This document shows, piece after piece, positions 1 through 10,690 of a stretch of DNA of 64,000 nt. The stretch spans positions 23,486,025 through 23,550,024 of the forward strand of contig OU612070.1 of NCBI GenBank assembly GCA_914767715.1, read 5' to 3'. The DNA comes from Membranipora membranacea (taxonomy: Eukaryota; Bryozoa; Gymnolaemata; Cheilostomatida; Membraniporidae). Position numbers and translations under genes: made by a program. Each line of letters starts with the position of its first letter. Position 1 is the first letter of the stretch. The notes beneath the pieces were generated by a model, which was given only the letters and a program-made list of their open reading frames with translations, searched no databases and was not told the origin of the DNA.

Positions 1-1430
1 AATACTCCATCCTTGCTAACGGCTCACCAGGGCAAGCTCGCCTCCCTATAAGAAAAGACAACTGATGAAATAATTGTACTGTATTATTTAAGAATTTTTC
101 TGCCAATGATTTCTGCTGGCGTATAATTTTTGTTTTTTTCTTTAATACTTTATTTTTTTTTTTTTTTTTATATTTTTTATATTATTTATTATATAATGAG
201 AGGGATTTTGAGGAATTCCTGCTATGCTGCGTGTCTTCATTTTGACCCATCAGGCCGTTAAAACTGAAAAAATTATGTGTAGGCAACAAACCCATTGGTT
301 CAATTCATAAACCTGTCATTATCAGAATTACGGAGCGTAAATCCTCAAAAACCAATGGCATACTTTTGACTGTCAAATGCGGCTGAACTGAGCAAGGTGT
401 GGCCGTATAGGTAAGTAGTTATGTAGGTAGGTGAGTGAGTGAGTGAGTGCGTGCGTGAGTAAACCAGAGAGTGAGAAGGAAATTAAGTGAATAAGGTTTG
501 AAAGTGTGAAAGTGAAAGCATTTATTTAGTTCTAAACTGCGAATCACACGAGTGAGCCATAGATTTCGTTGTCAGGTCGCCTCATGTAAGCGTTTACGCC
601 ATGTTGATGATTCGGGCATACATGACTTTTACTATTTTTTAGGTGTCTTTGTATGATGGCAAGACTGTAGATGAGTACAGGCTAAACATAGGGTAGTATA
701 TACCAGCCTGATGGTTGAGAGCTTGTAATTTAGATATGCTAGTTGTGAGTTATAAAAAGTTTTGTTTTGGGTGATATTTCACTCGTTTGAGATCAGTGTA
801 GATTTTGCTGCATTTAATGAGGTGTCGAAGTGTTTGTTTTTTTCTAAGCTAAGGGGGTAACACGAAATGTGACCTATCATGTATTACTGTAAATTATTAT
901 AAGGGAGTTGCCTGCACATCACAAAATTACATTTATTAGAAACCTACAGTTCGGTGACTTAAGGCTGGTTCCGTCGCTGTGAAAGGTAGACAGGACTTTG
1001 CATGTTGGAAGGACAATTGGGTGGACGTTTGGGCAGTCTGACATTACGTTTTCAATATAAGTTCCAATTTCTTACCTAATCCAAAAGCAATAACTCTTTG
1101 TTTCTTTAGTTGCACATCACCAGTTAGAAACCTGTCAGGATTAAATGTATGTGGATCTTCAAAGACTTCTTCATCATGTAAGACTGAGCTCATGTTGAAT
1201 ATCAACTCAGATCCAGCAGGTATATTCTGGAAAAAATATCAAAGTTAGGTAGTATCGATACGGTATGAAATTAAAGGCTACAGAAGGACCAAAGCAATAT
1301 ATAGTAATGGGAGCTAGTTAAACAGGAAGTCATTCGATATTTTTACACTGAAAACTCTTGGGTAAAAATTATGTGGTGTTAGAAATTTTTTGTTATATAT
1401 TGCTTTGGACTTTCTGTAGCCATTATTTGC

Positions 1431-1907
1431 GCTGTTCACCAGATAATAGCATTTAAGTATTTTTTTTTAATAGGGAGTTTCCCTCCCTGACATACCCTTT
1501 CTCAGCCTATAGCCAGAGGTCTATCCCATACTGACTCTCGTGATCTGACTGGGCATGTAGATCACTGATAAACTAGGCTATCATTACCACAAAGAGAATG
1601 TCGTAAGTCTAAGTATGTATCATGCGTGACTTGAATTTGCGCATGTGCAAGAACAATGAGTTTAGTCTGGGTTCTAATTGCAATTTTGGTCTGGGGAGAT
1701 AGGACACCCCCTGCATAAATTGCCAGTCAACTTTAGCTAATAGTGGCAATAGAAGATAACTCTTTCTAACAATTCCGCACGCATTTGTGAGTGTGCCACC
1801 AGAGCAGGTAGCCAATCAGATGGCTTCGGAATTCCGAGACTCAATTTTGCAGAGATCAGCTCATGCCCAGAGCTGAGCATGCGCAGAATGCTGTTCACCA
1901 GATAATA
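1431..1907 (-). mobile_element. Retroposon-like insertion with 18-bp target duplication
   Basis: Direct copies of gctgttcaccagataata sit at 1431-1448 and 1890-1907 and flank a 441-bp insert. Unit 2 has the uninterrupted single copy at 25,936-25,953, so this is a post-duplication insertion in a P450 intron. The left edge carries a T-run, i.e. a poly(A)-like tail when read on the minus strand. The long TSD plus A-tail fits LINE-mobilised retroposition (SINE or truncated LINE). Related sequence (ccatactgactctcgtgatc) recurs near 34,210. No coding content was recognised. Confidence 0.7.
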
Positions 1908-3352
1908 TATTTAGATTTATCTGTGGGTATAACTCCCATTTCTACTATGACTGAAATATTTATCAATAGGGTAAGAGGAAAAAGAAGAATCAGATGCCAA
2001 CATAAAGACCAGCACATGAGATAGTGAGCAGGGGGATATCCTTGAACAAATATATTGGTAGGGCTTTGCACCAGCTGAGTTGATCTCTATAGTCACTACT
2101 GTTGTATATATGCCAAAATTGGTAGGGCTCGGCCCAACCAGCTCTCATTGACGATACCCCCCTGATAGTGAGTCGTATAATAGCGGAATAGACGCTGGGT
2201 GTTTTATATGACTGATTTGAAGTTGCCCAACCTTGTAGGGTATACTTTTTAAACGCTTGCATGGAAATGTTCGGTATGAATTACCTGGCATCCCATCTCA
2301 TGTACTGATTGTATTCATATTCTGTTTATATTTGCAATGCTTAGTGTTACAAGGTATGTTGTATGACATGGTAAGTTAAAACAGTATCTTACATATTTCC
2401 CAGCAATAGTGATATCCTTCTCGAATACATGAGGTAAGCTTGTCGAGGCAATGTTGGCCATTCTCAAAACTTCCAGTAGAACTGCCTCCGCGTATGGCAA
2501 GGACAACCTGTCTCTGTATTCTACCTGGCGATCAAAACCTGGCAGATAATACAAAACATGGATTGATGCTGAAAGTAGATGTTGCACTTCAAAAGGATGT
2601 ATTGATTTGTGGTCATTACCAACTTCTTATGGAGAGGCCGCTCTATCGCTTCGAATAGTATGAGAAAAATTTGGTTTTGCTTTTTAATCTGTCAGGGGTC
2701 AACTTGGGATTTTAAAGTTAGTTTTAATATTTTTTCCATAAATTCAATGTCTGTTCGTTGCAACTGGTCATTTGAGGTCTGTTCTTTGAGATGAGAATCA
2801 ATTTAATTTTTACCTAAAAAACTAACATAAAACTATTTGGACAGTGACTAAAATTACACGGTTGTGAGTAATTAAATAATTAACTCATCAAAGAAGTATA
2901 GGAAGAGGGAGAGTGTGCCATCACAAACTTAAATATATAATATCATTTTTGCAAATGAGACTTTATCCCGTTGGACGCCGGCTTGGTAAATTCACATATA
3001 TCCTTACATTTACATTGAAGCAACTTTGCTTGCAATTTTGTTGTTGCAACACACTTGAGACATAGTTGCACCAGTGTAAATACATAATTGAAAGTTGGAT
3101 CAAGGTGTTGCTCCTTGGTTGGAGCAACTGTCTGAGTTGCGATTGGTCATGGTTGCAATTTGTTATGGTTGCTTACCAATATTACTCTTGATTTCATGAC
3201 GAACTTTTGTTTGCACATCAGGATAGAGGCATACATAGAGAAGTGCCCATTTAATAGCCTGTGACGTCGTGTCAGTTCCTGCTACATATAATTGAGTGCA
3301 CAATACGGAAGCGTTTCCATCTGTAATGATACGAAAGAGTATATCAAGAGGC

Positions 3353-3452
3353 TAGATCAAGTTTGATCCATTTGCCTGTATTTTGGAGTTGCCCCGTCTA
3401 CCAGTAGAGAGGGCAACTCCAAAGCGTAGGCAAATGGATCAAACTTGATCTA
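3353..3452. mobile_element. MITE, TAGATCAAG family, complete inverted repeat
   Basis: A perfect-ended inverted repeat: left end tagatcaagtttgatcc, right end ggatcaaacttgatcta, with inner arms ggagttgcc/ggcaactcc. It lies in the intron upstream of P450 exon 4 in unit 1. The matching place in unit 2 (around 27,440) is empty, so it inserted after the duplication or was cleanly lost from unit 2. Confidence 0.8.
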
Positions 3453-4698
3453 ATCAGAGACCCTTGTGCTACGTGTTATACTGACTTAGTGAGAGCATGT
3501 AGAGGGTCTGGGAGACAAAACCAGTCTTCTTCCATCACTGCTTCCAGGTATGGTACACAATAACTTGTTACTAATTCAAATATGAAAAAATGTGTCAGTG
3601 GTATTGTAAAAAGGCTCAATATATCATCCGAGCAAATTCTGTTTATTCCTACAGTTGATGATGTTACTACAGATAACTTACTGGATATGACTACAGAGGA
3701 TCACAGATCCGACTGCCATCAACGCTGATAAAGATAAAGAATATATGATATGACGCTTTAACTACTGCTACTCAAGGAAATGTGTCCTCTCTGAATTCTG
3801 GATAACTCAAAGATACCTAATTGAGGGTTTGATCTCAGAATTTTCACCTAATTTGAATATGATTTGCACAAACTGATCGTCCGAATCAGGGTATGAAACC
3901 GATGCACGAGGTGATGACGTCATACGTCACCACATAATTTAGTTAATAAATTTCATACCCTGATTGTTACGATCAATTTGTGCAAATTGTGAAAATTCTG
4001 ACATTGCAGCAGACTCACTTTGATAGTTTTGAGCTTTACAATATTCAATAATCACACATTATTGCCTGAGTGGCCTAACCACAAATAGTTATAGAGTTTT
4101 AAACACAAAATGGAGCTCTTCTGAATCTTTGAGTGATCTGGAGTGCAGTAAGAATCTATCGATCAGATCGCTTCCTTCGCTCACACCCTCTAGATTCTTC
4201 ACATGCTCGGTCACATGTTTTGCGCCATCGGCTAACAGTATATTCGATTGTTCTTTCTCCCGTTTAACATTCGGAAGAAAGCTGGCGAAGGGCCAATTTT
4301 TCATCATCGCTGCCATACTGGTTTGCGCAATTACGTCATGCATTGTATCTAACAGGAACTGTAGGCTTGGATCGTCGTATTCAAGTCGTGTGTTTGATAA
4401 CATTTCAGATATCAAGTTATACGTGAATTTCGGAATGGCGTTATTAATACTGACTTGTTTTCCTAGGTTCGGGGTTATAAAGTGTCCCAAAAACGTGTCA
4501 ATTTCGGAAATGATTTTGGGTTCAAGAGCTGTTTTACCCATTCCTTCTTCTCGCAATCTGTTGATGGTAAAAGAACGGAGTGTCTTCCAGTGAGGGTAAG
4601 GCGCCCAGAGAATACCTGAAACAATTATGATACGATAGAAATGTCATCAGGAAAATAATAATTGCTCTACAACATTTTTCATTGTTGCCAGGTAGGGT

Positions 4699-4838
4699 TA
4701 GATCAATTTTAATCCAATTGCCTGCATTCCAGTTGCTCCCTTTCACTGGTCACACCGTCGCAGCCGCCATAGCATGTGGCGTGATCAGTGGATCGGGAGC
4801 AACTCTGAATGCAGGCAAGTCGACCAAACTTGGTCAAA
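4699..4838. mobile_element. MITE, TAGATCAAG family, hairpin subtype
   Basis: Starts tagatcaattttaatccaa and ends ccaaacttggtca, with inner arms ccagttgctccc/gggagcaact and a GC-rich core (cactggtcac.../...gtgatcagtg). Shared with unit 2 (28,905-29,042), so it predates the duplication. Confidence 0.75.
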
Positions 4839-4984
4839 GGTAGCGTGGAATGCTGTGATCGACTATGTCGATTTCTCAAACAAAAGGTAGCCCAAGAATC
4901 TGCTCATGTCATGTCATACAGAGTTTTGGCATCTTATATCATCAAAGCAAATTGTTAGAATGGGGTAATGGTAACAAGCAACTA

Positions 4985-5164
4985 CATAGGTATTTATTCT
5001 GCTGAATTAGGGAAACACAGTTTTAATTGAAAAAAAGGGAGCTTTGAAAATTTTCTGGGTGAAGGAAGTTGAAAAAAACAAGGAAAAGGGAGATAGGGAG
5101 GGGATGGGAATTACTCCTGTAAACTGGGAGCCTCCTTAGCAAATAAGGAGACTTGTCAGGTATG
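4985..5164. mobile_element. Truncated hAT-type MITE (CATACCTGACAAGT family), right part
   Basis: The right end, gacttgtcaggtatg, and about 170 adjoining bases match the right half of the complete element at 6369-6784. No left terminal repeat is visible. The same truncated copy is present in unit 2 (29,205-29,375). Confidence 0.6.
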
Positions 5165-6025
5165 ACATTGAACCTGTGATCTATCCAATTGCATTCAGTG
5201 ACAATAGATTAAAGTGATTAGGATGATGAAAGATTATGAATGAATAAGATTCATAAAGACGATTGTAGAGTGACAATAAAAGTATGTATAGTTTCAAGTG
5301 AAGTTGCGTATTTATTATCCGTGGTACTGGCACTTACCTGGTGTCACCTTCGAAATATCTTCATAATGATAAGGCATTGTCCTCATCGTTCTATTGCTTG
5401 CATAGTCAGCATTCTTTATCAGTAGTTCATGCATGGCATCATAGCCTGAGATAACCACTATCTTCTGCCCTCCTAGCTCTATGGTGAATATCTGTATCAA
5501 GTATAATAAATCATCAAAGCACATTACTGATCGACGGCGCTAATTTAAAATTGAAGTCTTATCCGAGATGCATTTTAGTATAGTCATTATTGTTCACATT
5601 GGCATTGGCAAAAGCATGATGACATCATGCTTTTACAAGTTTAAGACCATGCGTTGATTGCTGTTCCACTTGATGTAACTTGATTAAACCCGCAATCACG
5701 GATGGCTCCTGTGGCAGTAGACAACAAGCGTTTGCGCCATCTCATCATCCCCAAATAAGGAAAGGGGTGATGGCGCTAATTAGCATGCCTGATATACACT
5801 ACAAGCAGCGTGCACTCGCCGTCCAACAGCACAGTCCGTTCGACCGTTACCACCCTATACAGCCCAGCGTATGTGTTAGGGTTATTGACCTTACATGCCC
5901 TATTGCCAGGACCTCAATTCACAGTTCATGCGCTTGATTAAGAATAATTTTGTGAATTATGCATGGGACACTACTCATCCTGCCGGTTCTAATATCATTA
6001 CACATCAACAAGAACTAGGTTCAGC

Positions 6026-6166
6026 ATAGTTTAAGCGCTCAAACTGTGTCGGGATAGCTGGTAGTGGCATTTCATTATCGACCAATGTCCCAACAATGTG
6101 GGTGGAGGAAGTGGTTGATAATGAAATGCCACTACCAGCTATCCCGACACAGTTTGAGTGCTTAAT
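6026..6166. mobile_element. Foldback element, gtttaagcgctcaaac family
   Basis: Two arms of about 47 bases, agtttaagcgctcaaactg... and ...cagtttgagtgcttaa, surround a loop of about 50 bases. The orthologous element in unit 2 is at 30,275-30,428, but its loop is in the opposite orientation (see findings). A shorter relative interrupts the LINE at 12,353-12,472. Confidence 0.8.
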
Positions 6167-6368
6167 CTACGTTCGTTATGGTTGAAATTGTAGAAAAGCA
6201 TTTGCACTGCACTGCAAGTCCTGATTGCTGTCACAACTCGCCGCGCGTTGCTCCGATTTCGTTTTTCCCTCCATATCATGTAACAACACGCTATACTATA
6301 GACTTATGTTGAGTTGATCAAACTTGACAGTCATTCCTGCTCCAAAGACCAAGGTGTTACATTTTCAG

Positions 6369-6784
6369 CATACATGACAAGTTGGTAGACCCAGAAACCA
6401 GGAGATCTCCGCGGACGAACTCTCGACCCAGAGTACCACTCTGTGCGTCCCGCAGTGGGGGTGTAATTTTGCCCTTGTTATCATTTATTTTAAGCCAAAA
6501 TTAGAGCAATCATATTATGAAATGCTTAATTTTATCTGATTTTTCAAAATATATTGTTGCACTATATCAGAACGAGGTGAGATAGTATGTTAATAGGCAA
6601 TTATGTATAGGTATATGTACTGTGGGGGTAGGAAAACATAGTTTTTCTTGCAACGAGAAGCTTAAAAAGTCTTCTGGGTGAAGGAAGCTGAAAAAAGGGA
6701 GGAAAGAGGGAGATAGGGAGGAGGTGGGAAATACCCCTAAAAACTGGGAGGCTCCCTACCAAAAAGGGAGACTTGTCAGGTATG
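6369..6784. mobile_element. hAT-type MITE with 8-bp TSD
   Basis: Terminal inverted repeats catacatgacaagt and acttgtcaggtatg match at 13 of 14 positions. The flanking 8-bp direct repeat attttcag (6361-6368 and 6785-6792) is present once in unit 2 at 30,631-30,638, giving a clean empty site. An 8-bp TSD is typical of hAT elements. No transposase reading frame; 416 bp, non-autonomous. Confidence 0.85.
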
Positions 6785-7925
6785 ATTTTCAGACTGTAAT
6801 CACACTGCAGTTGCCTTAGACCAAATATCATTTGTGCCACTATAAACTCATCAGCAACCTCTCCAGACTATCACAAGATTTGATATTTAACCAGGCAGTT
6901 GACATGTAAAGTTATTCTGTGACTTGCTGTGAAGGCGGTTGGTTCTGGCCAGGCAGGGGCGCACAACTAGACCTATTGCTAAATTTCCTGACAAAGCATC
7001 AAAAAACCATACATATAGTATACTTCACCAAGTGCGCGTGATTATGGAATATATCAGAGAATGACAGAAGACTAGAACAAGCAATACTCACATCTCCATA
7101 GTGACGACGACTGTACTCAAACAGCTTGCTTAGTTTTCCACCGAACCACATAATCATAGGTAAGCTTCCTAGAATGGGTACACATAGTGGTCCTGGTGGA
7201 TGCTTTGAGTTTCTGGATCGCTGAGTGATATAATAGTGAGCTAACAAAGCTGTGCCTACTGCCATAAGCGTAGGTGTTAGTAATCCATCCATCACTGCTG
7301 CTAGTAGTACGATTGCGACAGTTTATGGTGCCTGTGGCTCTACTAGCTTGCTAGTACTACCAACATGTAGTTATCACTGCAACTACTGTGCAAACAAATA
7401 AGGTACACTGTAGCCAAGCCTTTCACTGTTATATGCAGTTATTTGCAGCTTTCGTTATCAATTATAATCCTGCCCTGTAAGAGTCAATGTGTGCATTCAA
7501 CCAAGGAGTAACAGTAACTTCGCTATTGCTCCTTGATTCAACATATTATTGAAATGATTTCAATAGGTTCCTAATTGATGTATGAACGAGCAGCACAATT
7601 AAACGTAAAGAGTAATTTCCAGAATAGATATGGTTTCAATACTAAACTATCTGACATTACACGTTTGATGATAGCGAATACAAAACCGAAATCTGAAATT
7701 GTTGGATAAAATACAGGTGCTGATATCAGTAATGATAATGGTCACAGCAAAAAGGGATGAGGATAGAGAAACAAGACCCATGATAAGGGAACAATCAATA
7801 TGTGCTGATTGCGCATACTCAAAACCAATTGGAATCGTCCCATCCCGACAGTTGACACGGTACATATTCCTTACCAACATCATGAAGCCTTTTTGGAACG
7901 AATATTTGTACGCAATTGGAGTTGA

Positions 7926-8262
7926 CGAAATGTTATTGGCAAATTGTGATTGGCAAAATGAATTTGGAAAAATGAGATTGGTAATGTCTTTGGCAAAATA
8001 TGATTGGCAAAATTTCATTGGTAAAACGAGATTGCAAAACGTCTTTGCAAAATGTGATTGGCAAAATGAGATTGGCAAAATGTCTTTGGCAAAACTAATT
8101 GGCAAAACGTGATTGGCAAAATAAGATTGGCAAAACATCTCTGGCAAAATGTGATTGCCAAAATGAGACTGGCGAAATGTCTTTGGCAAAATGTGATTGG
8201 CGAATTGTGATTGGCACAACATAGCATTGGCACAATGTACATTGGCGAAAATAAATCAGTGG
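7926..8262. repeat. Minisatellite, unit about gattggcaaaatgaga
   Basis: Degenerate 13-16-bp units of the type gattggcaaaatg run for about 340 bp. Long open frames across it on both strands come from the repeat period, not from genes. Found in unit 1 only. Confidence 0.85.
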
Positions 8263-8283
8263 CTTATTTTGGATTTCGGGTCA

Positions 8284-9326
8284 AAAGGCCACCGCCAAAA
8301 AGCCACTGGCCATAGAGCCACTGGCCATAGAGCCACTGGCCATAGAGCTTCTGGTCATAAGGCTACTGGCTAAAAGGCCACTACCCATAAGGCCACTACC
8401 CATAAGGCCACTACCCATAAGGCCACTACCCATAAGGCCACTGGTCATAAAGCCACTGGTTCAATGGTTAAATAGTAGAAGTCTGATATCAACTTTCCAT
8501 TGACATGTTTTTTGGGCCCATAAAACAAAATTCTAGTTCTTGATATGCCATCTATCAATTTTTTTTTTCTTTCTAGTCACTGAACTCCATTTTGTAAAAT
8601 AAGAAAAGATCTCACCTACCCATTGCAAGTAAATTATAAATGGCTCCACACGGACATCTTCTCACACATTTTCTCTGTACCGTAAGTCCCAATTTATAAC
8701 ATTAAAATGTGTCTTGATGGACAAATTAAAGTCACCACAAACAAACAGTCAGCATTTTTAGATCAAAGCAATGCGGCACTGAAAAGAGACAGTTTTTTTG
8801 GTTTTTTTTCCGTAATGTGACAATAATATATATACACAAGGAAAGATTTTTAGTAACATTTTTACCCAATGCACCCTGTGATCCATTTTGATTATCACTT
8901 GGTTATAAACACTCTCATGAACAATACAAGCCTCAACAAAAATCTATCTGTGCATCCATGGAATGTTTTTTTTATTTTTGATGACCAACAGACCCAACCG
9001 ACTCAGCTTGAACTATTGCTTAAAGTTATGTAACCTGATCACTGACATTTCTGTTTCTATGCAACTAACTCGCACTTGGCATGTGTTTGGTTAGCGAACT
9101 AAAATAAACTATACGTTTATAAAAAACATGCTAAACACCATAAAGAATATATGAGTTTATTTCTGGTGAGAAATTTCATAAATATTACTGATATTATTAT
9201 TGATATATGTGTTATGACCAGTGGCTTTTTGGTCAATGGCCTTATGGGTAGTGGCCTCTATGGCCAGTGGCCTTTATGGCCAGTGGCTTTCTGGCCAGTA
9301 GCTTTTTGGCAGTGGCCTTTTGGGTG
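8284..9326. mobile_element. Element with terminal inverted repeats made of 15-16-bp tandem units (GGCCACTGGCC family)
   Basis: The left end is a run of units such as ggccactggccataa and ggccactacccataa (8284-8463). The right end (9214-9326) carries the same units in inverse orientation and closes with the palindrome gggtgatcaccc. The core of about 750 bp has no credible coding frame. The orthologous copy in unit 2 spans 31,400-32,788. It resembles foldback-type non-autonomous elements with tandemly repeated termini. Confidence 0.7.
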
Positions 9327-9355
9327 ATCACCCTTATTTGATTTGATAGGCTAGA

Positions 9356-10550
9356 CTTAGACCTCTGAAAATTCATTTTGGAGCACAAAGTGCCCTTATT
9401 AAATTTAGAACTTTGTGCCATATTATTGAGGTATTTGATTAGTTTTGCTTTCATCATATAGAGGAGGCATGTCACTAACTGGAGGAGTGACATTTTAGTA
9501 TAACTTTATGCGGTTAAACAAATTTGCGACATGAAATTTTTGTCAGCCTACTTGCGCCGTGACAGTGAGGGAATTTTTGAGATTGGACAAGTAGGTCCTG
9601 AGAAACTGCAAAGGCGATATATCACGTTAATCATAGGGTTAATTTATGGTGAAAGAATTACTACCTTCATCACCACATTTCAGAAGCTAACTGAATTGTG
9701 CACTCCAAGCAGGCAGCAAACCTCATGAGCCGCATGCCAAGTTTTCTGCTGCAATAGTTGATTCCCTTGTAATTAATGTATTATTCCGATCAATGGTATG
9801 TCTGTAATTTTAACAGAATATGACTCATCAACAGCCAGGTTAGATATGGCATGTGTTTATATAGCTTACCATCGTAAAATCGAATCTGAAACTTAATATA
9901 TATTTACAATTTTATTGCATCAACCATCATCCGAAGATGTTCTCCCTGATATGCAAAGTAACCAAAACAAAAAACCAATCGAAATAAAATCAAGGGATTA
10001 AAACTCAATTCAAAGAAAACAGATGTTTTGACAATGCAAATTTAAATGTATGTATGATCGTTGATGAACGAAGATGTTGAGGAAGGTTGTTAAAAGAAGT
10101 ATATGTAGTCATATGAATCAAAAAGAAGTTTTTGAATGGATTTGAGATGTGGGTATCACAAAAACAAAAGCGATGCTCAGTGCTTGAAAAATCATTGATT
10201 ATACAGGTTCGGCTTAGACTATGAAAAATTTTATAGCAAAAAACAGAGGAAAATTAAAAGGCGAGATCTGACAATCTTAAAAGATTTAATTCTATACATA
10301 AATGCCGAGTTGGATTCAATTGTTAGATAAGATAGAGACATATCGTAATAGAGATGCATACCATATTGCATATATTAGATGGGAAAAAAAGGGGTGATAA
10401 TACTTCATTGCTGAAGCAAGGCCAGCTGGACCCCACAGTTCTGCAAATGTGCTGAATATGGTCAGTCCACCCAAGAGTATCAGTATCACACAAGTAAAAT
10501 CCTAATAGCTATGATTAATATCTAGCCTATAGTCTAGCCATACATTCTCC
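9356..10550. other. Non-coding spacer between inverted GGCC arrays
   Basis: AT-rich, with only short spurious frames. From about 9,640 to 9,795 it aligns with unit 2 (32,820-33,000). After that the units diverge completely. I see no gene here. Confidence 0.5.
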
Positions 10551-10572
10551 CTGGTCTAGCCTATCAAAATAA

Positions 10573-10690
10573 GGGTGATCACCCAAAAGGCCACTGCCAA
10601 AAAGCCACTGGCCATAAAGCCACTGGCCAAAAGGCCACTGGCCATAAAGCCACCGGCAAAAGGCCACTGGCCAAAAGGCCACTGGCCAAA
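10573..10690. repeat. Third GGCCACTGGCC array, inverted relative to 9214-9326
   Basis: Begins gtctagcctatcaaaataa, then gggtgatcaccc and tandem ggccactggccaaaa units. This is close to the reverse complement of the 9290-9355 region. Together they form an inverted pair around 9356-10,550, a stretch with no recognisable gene. Confidence 0.7.

Larger units (their letters stand above)
1..7295 (-). pseudogene. Cytochrome P450 (CYP2-like), unit 1 copy; exon-3 splice donor deleted, 3' end outside window
   Basis: Exons from the 5' end: 7295-7092, 5491-5338, 4615 to about 4116, 3320-3177, 2538-2393, 1226-1076, 45-1 (cut by the window edge). It encodes an N-terminal anchor, a proline-rich hinge (HPPGP), WKTLR (C-helix WxxxR), AGTDTT (I-helix oxygen activation), EVLR (K-helix ExxR), FNPDRF (PERF-like) and the start of the haem-cysteine loop (RRACPG). 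The protein would be an ER-anchored haem monooxygenase; its substrate cannot be told. The defect: relative to unit 2, about 26 net bases are missing at 4115/4116, removing the end of exon 3 and its GTAAAT donor. The frame then runs into a stop at 4089. All other exons are open with consensus junctions, so the damage looks recent. A cryptic donor cannot be excluded. Confidence 0.85.

Noticed and set aside
4129-4593. Long plus-strand frames opposite P450 exon 3 (also 28300-28809)
   Set aside because: Antisense shadows of a strongly coding exon, with no splice or family support.
7647-8242. 191- and 75-codon frames on the minus strand and a 137-codon frame on the plus strand
   Set aside because: They follow the gattggcaaaatg minisatellite period and contain only its translations; open on both strands by repetition.
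8284-8463. Regular short direct repeats resembling a CRISPR array
   Set aside because: Eukaryotic context, units directly adjacent with no unique spacers, and a matching inverted array that identifies a transposon terminus.
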